This document shows, in pieces, positions 5,506 to 7,778 of a DNA stretch of 7,778 nucleotides. Under the pieces are notes generated by a model. It saw only the letters and a list, made by a program, of their open reading frames with translations, did not search any database and had not been told where the DNA came from. Position numbers and translations under genes: made by a program. Source of the stretch: Bdellovibrionales bacterium (lineage in GTDB: Bacteria; Bdellovibrionota; UBA1018; CAIMNF01); assembly GCA_947457605.1 (NCBI GenBank), contig CANGWP010000105.1, positions 1 through 7,778 of the forward strand, given 5' to 3'. Within the stretch, counting starts at the first letter, position 1; every line of letters starts with the position of its first letter.

Positions 5506-7626
5506 ATGGCTGAAGATACATCCAAAGTACCCATCGAGATGGTGAGAAACATCGGGATTTCCGCACACATCGATTCAGGAAAAACCACCCTCTCCGAGCG
5601 GATCCTTTTCTACACTTCCAAGATTCACGCAATCCACGAAGTAAAAGGAAAAGATCAGGTCGGCGCCACCATGGACTTCATGGAACTTGAGCGCGAAAAA
5701 GGGATCACCATTCAGTCTGCAGCAACGTATTGCATGTGGAAGGGATTCAACATCAACTTGATCGATACTCCGGGCCACGTGGATTTCACAATCGAAGTGG
5801 AACGCGCACTTCGCGTTTTGGACGGCGCGGTTCTCGTTCTTTGCTCGGTTGCGGGTGTTCAATCCCAGTCGATCACGGTTGACCGCCAGATGAAACGGTA
5901 TAAAGTTCCTCGCCTTTGCTTTGTAAACAAAATGGACCGCGCAGGCGCGAACCCTTTCCGTGGAATTCAGATGCTTCGCGAGAAGCTCCGCCACAATGCT
6001 CATCTTGTGATGTACCCAATCGGAGCGGAAGATCAGTTCCAGGGTGTGGTTGACCTCGTTCAGATGAAGGCCTTCTACTTTGATGGTGACAACGGCGAGA
6101 ACATCCGCGAAGAAGCCATTCCTGCAGACATCAAAGCGGAATGCGACAAATATCGTGAGGAGCTCATCTCAGCAGCCGCTGAGTTTGATGAAGTGGTTGG
6201 TGAGAAGTACCTTGGTGGCGAAGAAATCAGCGTGGCTGAGCTTCGTGAAGCAATCCGTAAAGGAACCCTTTCTCTTCAGCTCACGCCTGTTTTCGTAGGT
6301 TCTGCTTACAAGAACAAAGGGGTACAGCTCCTTCTGGATGGCGTGACCTATTACCTTCCAAATCCAAGCGAGAAAGAAAACATCGCGCTTGACCAACGCA
6401 ATAACGAAGCTGAAATCACTTTGAAGTCGGATTCAAATCTTCCGTTTGTCGGCCTTGCCTTCAAACTTGAAGACGGACGTTACGGTCAGCTCACTTACAT
6501 GCGCGTTTATCAGGGACAGCTGAAAAAAGGTGAATTCATCGTGAACTCCACCAATGAAAAGCGCGTAAAGGTTCCTCGGATCGTGCGGATGCACGCAAAC
6601 GAGATGAACGACGTCGAGACTGCAAAAGCGGGTGACATCGTGGCCCTCTTTGGGGTGGAGTGTTCTTCCGGGGATACCTTCACCGATGGAACCATCAAGT
6701 ACTCCATGACTTCGATGTTCGTTCCGGATGCGGTGATTTCTTTGTCGGTACAGCCAAAGGACAAGTCCGGCGAAACCAACTTCTCAAAGGCGCTCAACCG
6801 CTTTACCAAAGAAGATCCGACTTTCCGTGTTCACCGGGATGAAGAGTCCAATCAGACCATCATCAGCGGGATGGGCGAACTCCACCTTGAGATTTACTGC
6901 GAACGAATGAAGCGCGAGTATAACTGCGAAGTGGTGGTGGGCAAGCCTCAGGTTGCGTATCGCGAGACCATTCAGGCGAAGGGTGCCTTCAACTACACCC
7001 ACAAGAAGCAAACCGGTGGTAGCGGTCAGTTCGGTCGGGTTGCAGGATACATTGAGCCGCTTCCATCGGATGCAGTGCTTCAATACGAGTTTGTGGATGA
7101 AATCACTGGTGGTGTGATCCCTCGGAATTTCATTCCTGCCGTGGACAAGGGCTTCAAAGAAGCCATCAAAGAAGGTCGTTTGATCGGGTTCCCGATTGTC
7201 GGCGTTCGTTGCGTGATCAACGATGGTGCATACCATGCGGTTGACTCCTCGGAGCAGGCGTTCAAAACCGCAGCTCTGATGGCATTCCGTGAAGGATATG
7301 AGCGCGCGACTCCAGTGGTCCTTGAGCCAATCATGAAGCTTGAAGTTTCCGCTCCGGAGGAATTCCAAGGCTCGGTGATGGGCCAAGTGAACCAGCGTCG
7401 GGGTGTGATTGTGAATTCAGGCACATCCGATGGGTACTGTGTGATCGAAGCCGAAGTTCCGCTTTCGGAAATGTTCGGGTACTCCACAGACCTTCGTTCC
7501 GCAACGCAGGGAAAGGGAGAATTCTCGATGGAATTCCAGAAGTATTCTCCAGCTCCACGCAACGTGCAGGATGAGCTTGTGAAGAAGTATCAGGAGAAGA
7601 AAGCGAAAGAAGCTTCCGGAAAATAA
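5506..7626 (+). CDS. fusA: elongation factor G, spdEFG1/mitochondrial EF-G1-like
   Basis: A 706-residue translational GTPase that drives tRNA-mRNA translocation on the ribosome. GTPase motifs are complete: AHIDSGKTT (20-28), switch I Thr68 in [14 protein letters not shown] (87-91), NKMD (141-144) and GSA (265-267). Domain II is about 310-410, III about 425-500, IV about 500-625 (with [10 protein letters not shown] and [12 protein letters not shown]) and V to the end ([31 protein letters not shown] in segments). The Ser in the P-loop, [23 protein letters not shown], and [11 protein letters not shown] with [15 protein letters not shown] follow mitochondrial EF-G1 and its bacterial sister spdEFG1, not standard fusA. 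In Borrelia the spdEFG1-type factor is the translocase and a separate spdEFG2 does ribosome recycling. The ATG at 5506 has TAAGGAG six bases upstream; an ATG at 5470 adds only an unrelated 12 residues. No rpsL, rpsG or tuf flanks it, and a terminator follows, so it appears monocistronic. Confidence 0.95.
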   Translation: MAEDTSKVPIEMVRNIGISAHIDSGKTTLSERILFYTSKIHAIHEVKGKDQVGATMDFMELEREKGITIQSAATYCMWKGFNINLIDTPGHVDFTIEVERALRVLDGAVLVLCSVAGVQSQSITVDRQMKRYKVPRLCFVNKMDRAGANPFRGIQMLREKLRHNAHLVMYPIGAEDQFQGVVDLVQMKAFYFDGDNGENIREEAIPADIKAECDKYREELISAAAEFDEVVGEKYLGGEEISVAELREAIRKGTLSLQLTPVFVGSAYKNKGVQLLLDGVTYYLPNPSEKENIALDQRNNEAEITLKSDSNLPFVGLAFKLEDGRYGQLTYMRVYQGQLKKGEFIVNSTNEKRVKVPRIVRMHANEMNDVETAKAGDIVALFGVECSSGDTFTDGTIKYSMTSMFVPDAVISLSVQPKDKSGETNFSKALNRFTKEDPTFRVHRDEESNQTIISGMGELHLEIYCERMKREYNCEVVVGKPQVAYRETIQAKGAFNYTHKKQTGGSGQFGRVAGYIEPLPSDAVLQYEFVDEITGGVIPRNFIPAVDKGFKEAIKEGRLIGFPIVGVRCVINDGAYHAVDSSEQAFKTAALMAFREGYERATPVVLEPIMKLEVSAPEEFQGSVMGQVNQRRGVIVNSGTSDGYCVIEAEVPLSEMFGYSTDLRSATQGKGEFSMEFQKYSPAPRNVQDELVKKYQEKKAKEASGK

Positions 7627-7647
7627 TCCGATCTTGGTAAAAACTTC

Positions 7648-7690
7648 AGGCCCCGGAGGCGCACGCGCCCCCGGGGCCTTTTTATTTTTT
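7648..7690 (+). terminator. intrinsic terminator after EF-G
   Basis: AGGCCCCGG (7648-7656) pairs perfectly with CCGGGGCCT (7671-7679). After an A-C mismatch, GGCG (7658-7661) pairs with CGCC (7666-7669) around a four-base loop. A T-rich run follows at once (five T, one A, six T, 7679-7690). It lies 21 nt past the stop codon and is a strong, textbook Rho-independent terminator separating EF-G from the next gene. Confidence 0.93.
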
Positions 7691-7713
7691 GGGATGAGTG
7701 ATACCTTCAAGCC

Positions 7714-7778
7714 ATGAAAATTCTTCTGACCGGAGCAACGGGCCTGATCGGCCGTGAAGTGGGAAAACAACTGAGCGA
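7714..7778 (+). CDS. NAD(P)-dependent epimerase/reductase-like protein, N-terminal fragment
   Basis: The window ends 21 codons into a gene beginning MKILLTGATGLIGREVGKQL. GATGLIG is the glycine-rich GxxGxxG loop of an NAD(P)-binding Rossmann fold at the very N terminus, typical of extended short-chain dehydrogenases and epimerases. The start resembles TIGR01777/YfcH-type epimerase-family proteins, but a sugar epimerase or another SDR is equally possible from so few residues. No clear ribosome-binding site precedes the ATG at 7714. The gene lies 24 bp beyond the EF-G terminator and so should have its own promoter. Confidence 0.7.
   Translation, partial: MKILLTGATGLIGREVGKQLS

Noticed and set aside
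6784..7386. Minus-strand open frame of 200 codons opposite EF-G
   Set aside because: A long antisense shadow is expected within a long, codon-biased gene; no recognisable protein family.
1..7778. Mobile element, prophage, CRISPR array, toxin-antitoxin or defence cassette
   Set aside because: I saw no transposase, integrase, long terminal repeats, regularly spaced repeats or small toxin-antitoxin gene pairs. All substantial genes belong to known metabolic, regulatory or housekeeping families.

Overview
This is a compact, chromosomal-looking window with about 50% GC by eye. I found no mobile element, CRISPR array, rRNA or tRNA. It holds nine complete protein genes, the start of a tenth, and possibly the last codons of another at the left edge. 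The best taxonomic clue is the elongation factor G gene at the right. Its sequence ([10 protein letters not shown]-loop, [29 protein letters not shown]) matches the spdEFG1/mitochondrial EF-G1 lineage rather than the ordinary bacterial fusA product. That lineage is known from spirochaetes, planctomycetes and the former deltaproteobacteria. With an oligoribonuclease gene and mid-range GC, I infer a Bdellovibrionota-like or other former-deltaproteobacterial host. This is a leaning, not an identification.

Layout, left to right. A HAD-family phosphatase (minus, 45-800) diverges from a PIG-L/LmbE-type deacetylase (plus, 878-1621). A two-CBS-domain protein (minus, 1599-2006) diverges from a Crp/Fnr-family regulator (plus, 2153-2785), and a near-consensus FNR-type box lies between them. 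NagB-type glucosamine-6-phosphate deaminase (minus, 2782-3510) diverges from a hotdog thioesterase (plus, 3554-4033). The thioesterase gene is followed 4 nt later by an exonuclease III/AP endonuclease gene (plus, 4038-4802). Oligoribonuclease (minus, 4795-5331) diverges from EF-G (plus, 5506-7626). EF-G ends in a strong intrinsic terminator (7648-7690), after which an NAD(P)-dependent epimerase-like gene begins (7714 to the edge).

Strands alternate - + - + - + + - +. All three convergent pairs overlap at their stop codons (by 23, 4 and 8 bp), so regulation must sit in the short divergent gaps (77, 146, 43 and 174 bp). Those gaps hold the regulatory signals I could find: a good promoter for the HAD gene, a possible leaderless start for the deacetylase gene, the FNR-type box placed at -41.5 from a candidate leftward promoter for the CBS gene, and a nested dyad in the nagB/thioesterase gap.

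Functionally the window mixes amino-sugar metabolism (NagB, possibly the PIG-L deacetylase), nucleic-acid repair and turnover (exonuclease III, Orn), translation (EF-G) and a possible oxygen/redox or nitric-oxide regulatory cassette (CBS protein plus Crp/Fnr). I did not find a convincing new multi-gene system. The points most worth following up are the FNR-type box with its CBS/regulator pair and the stand-alone spdEFG1-type EF-G.
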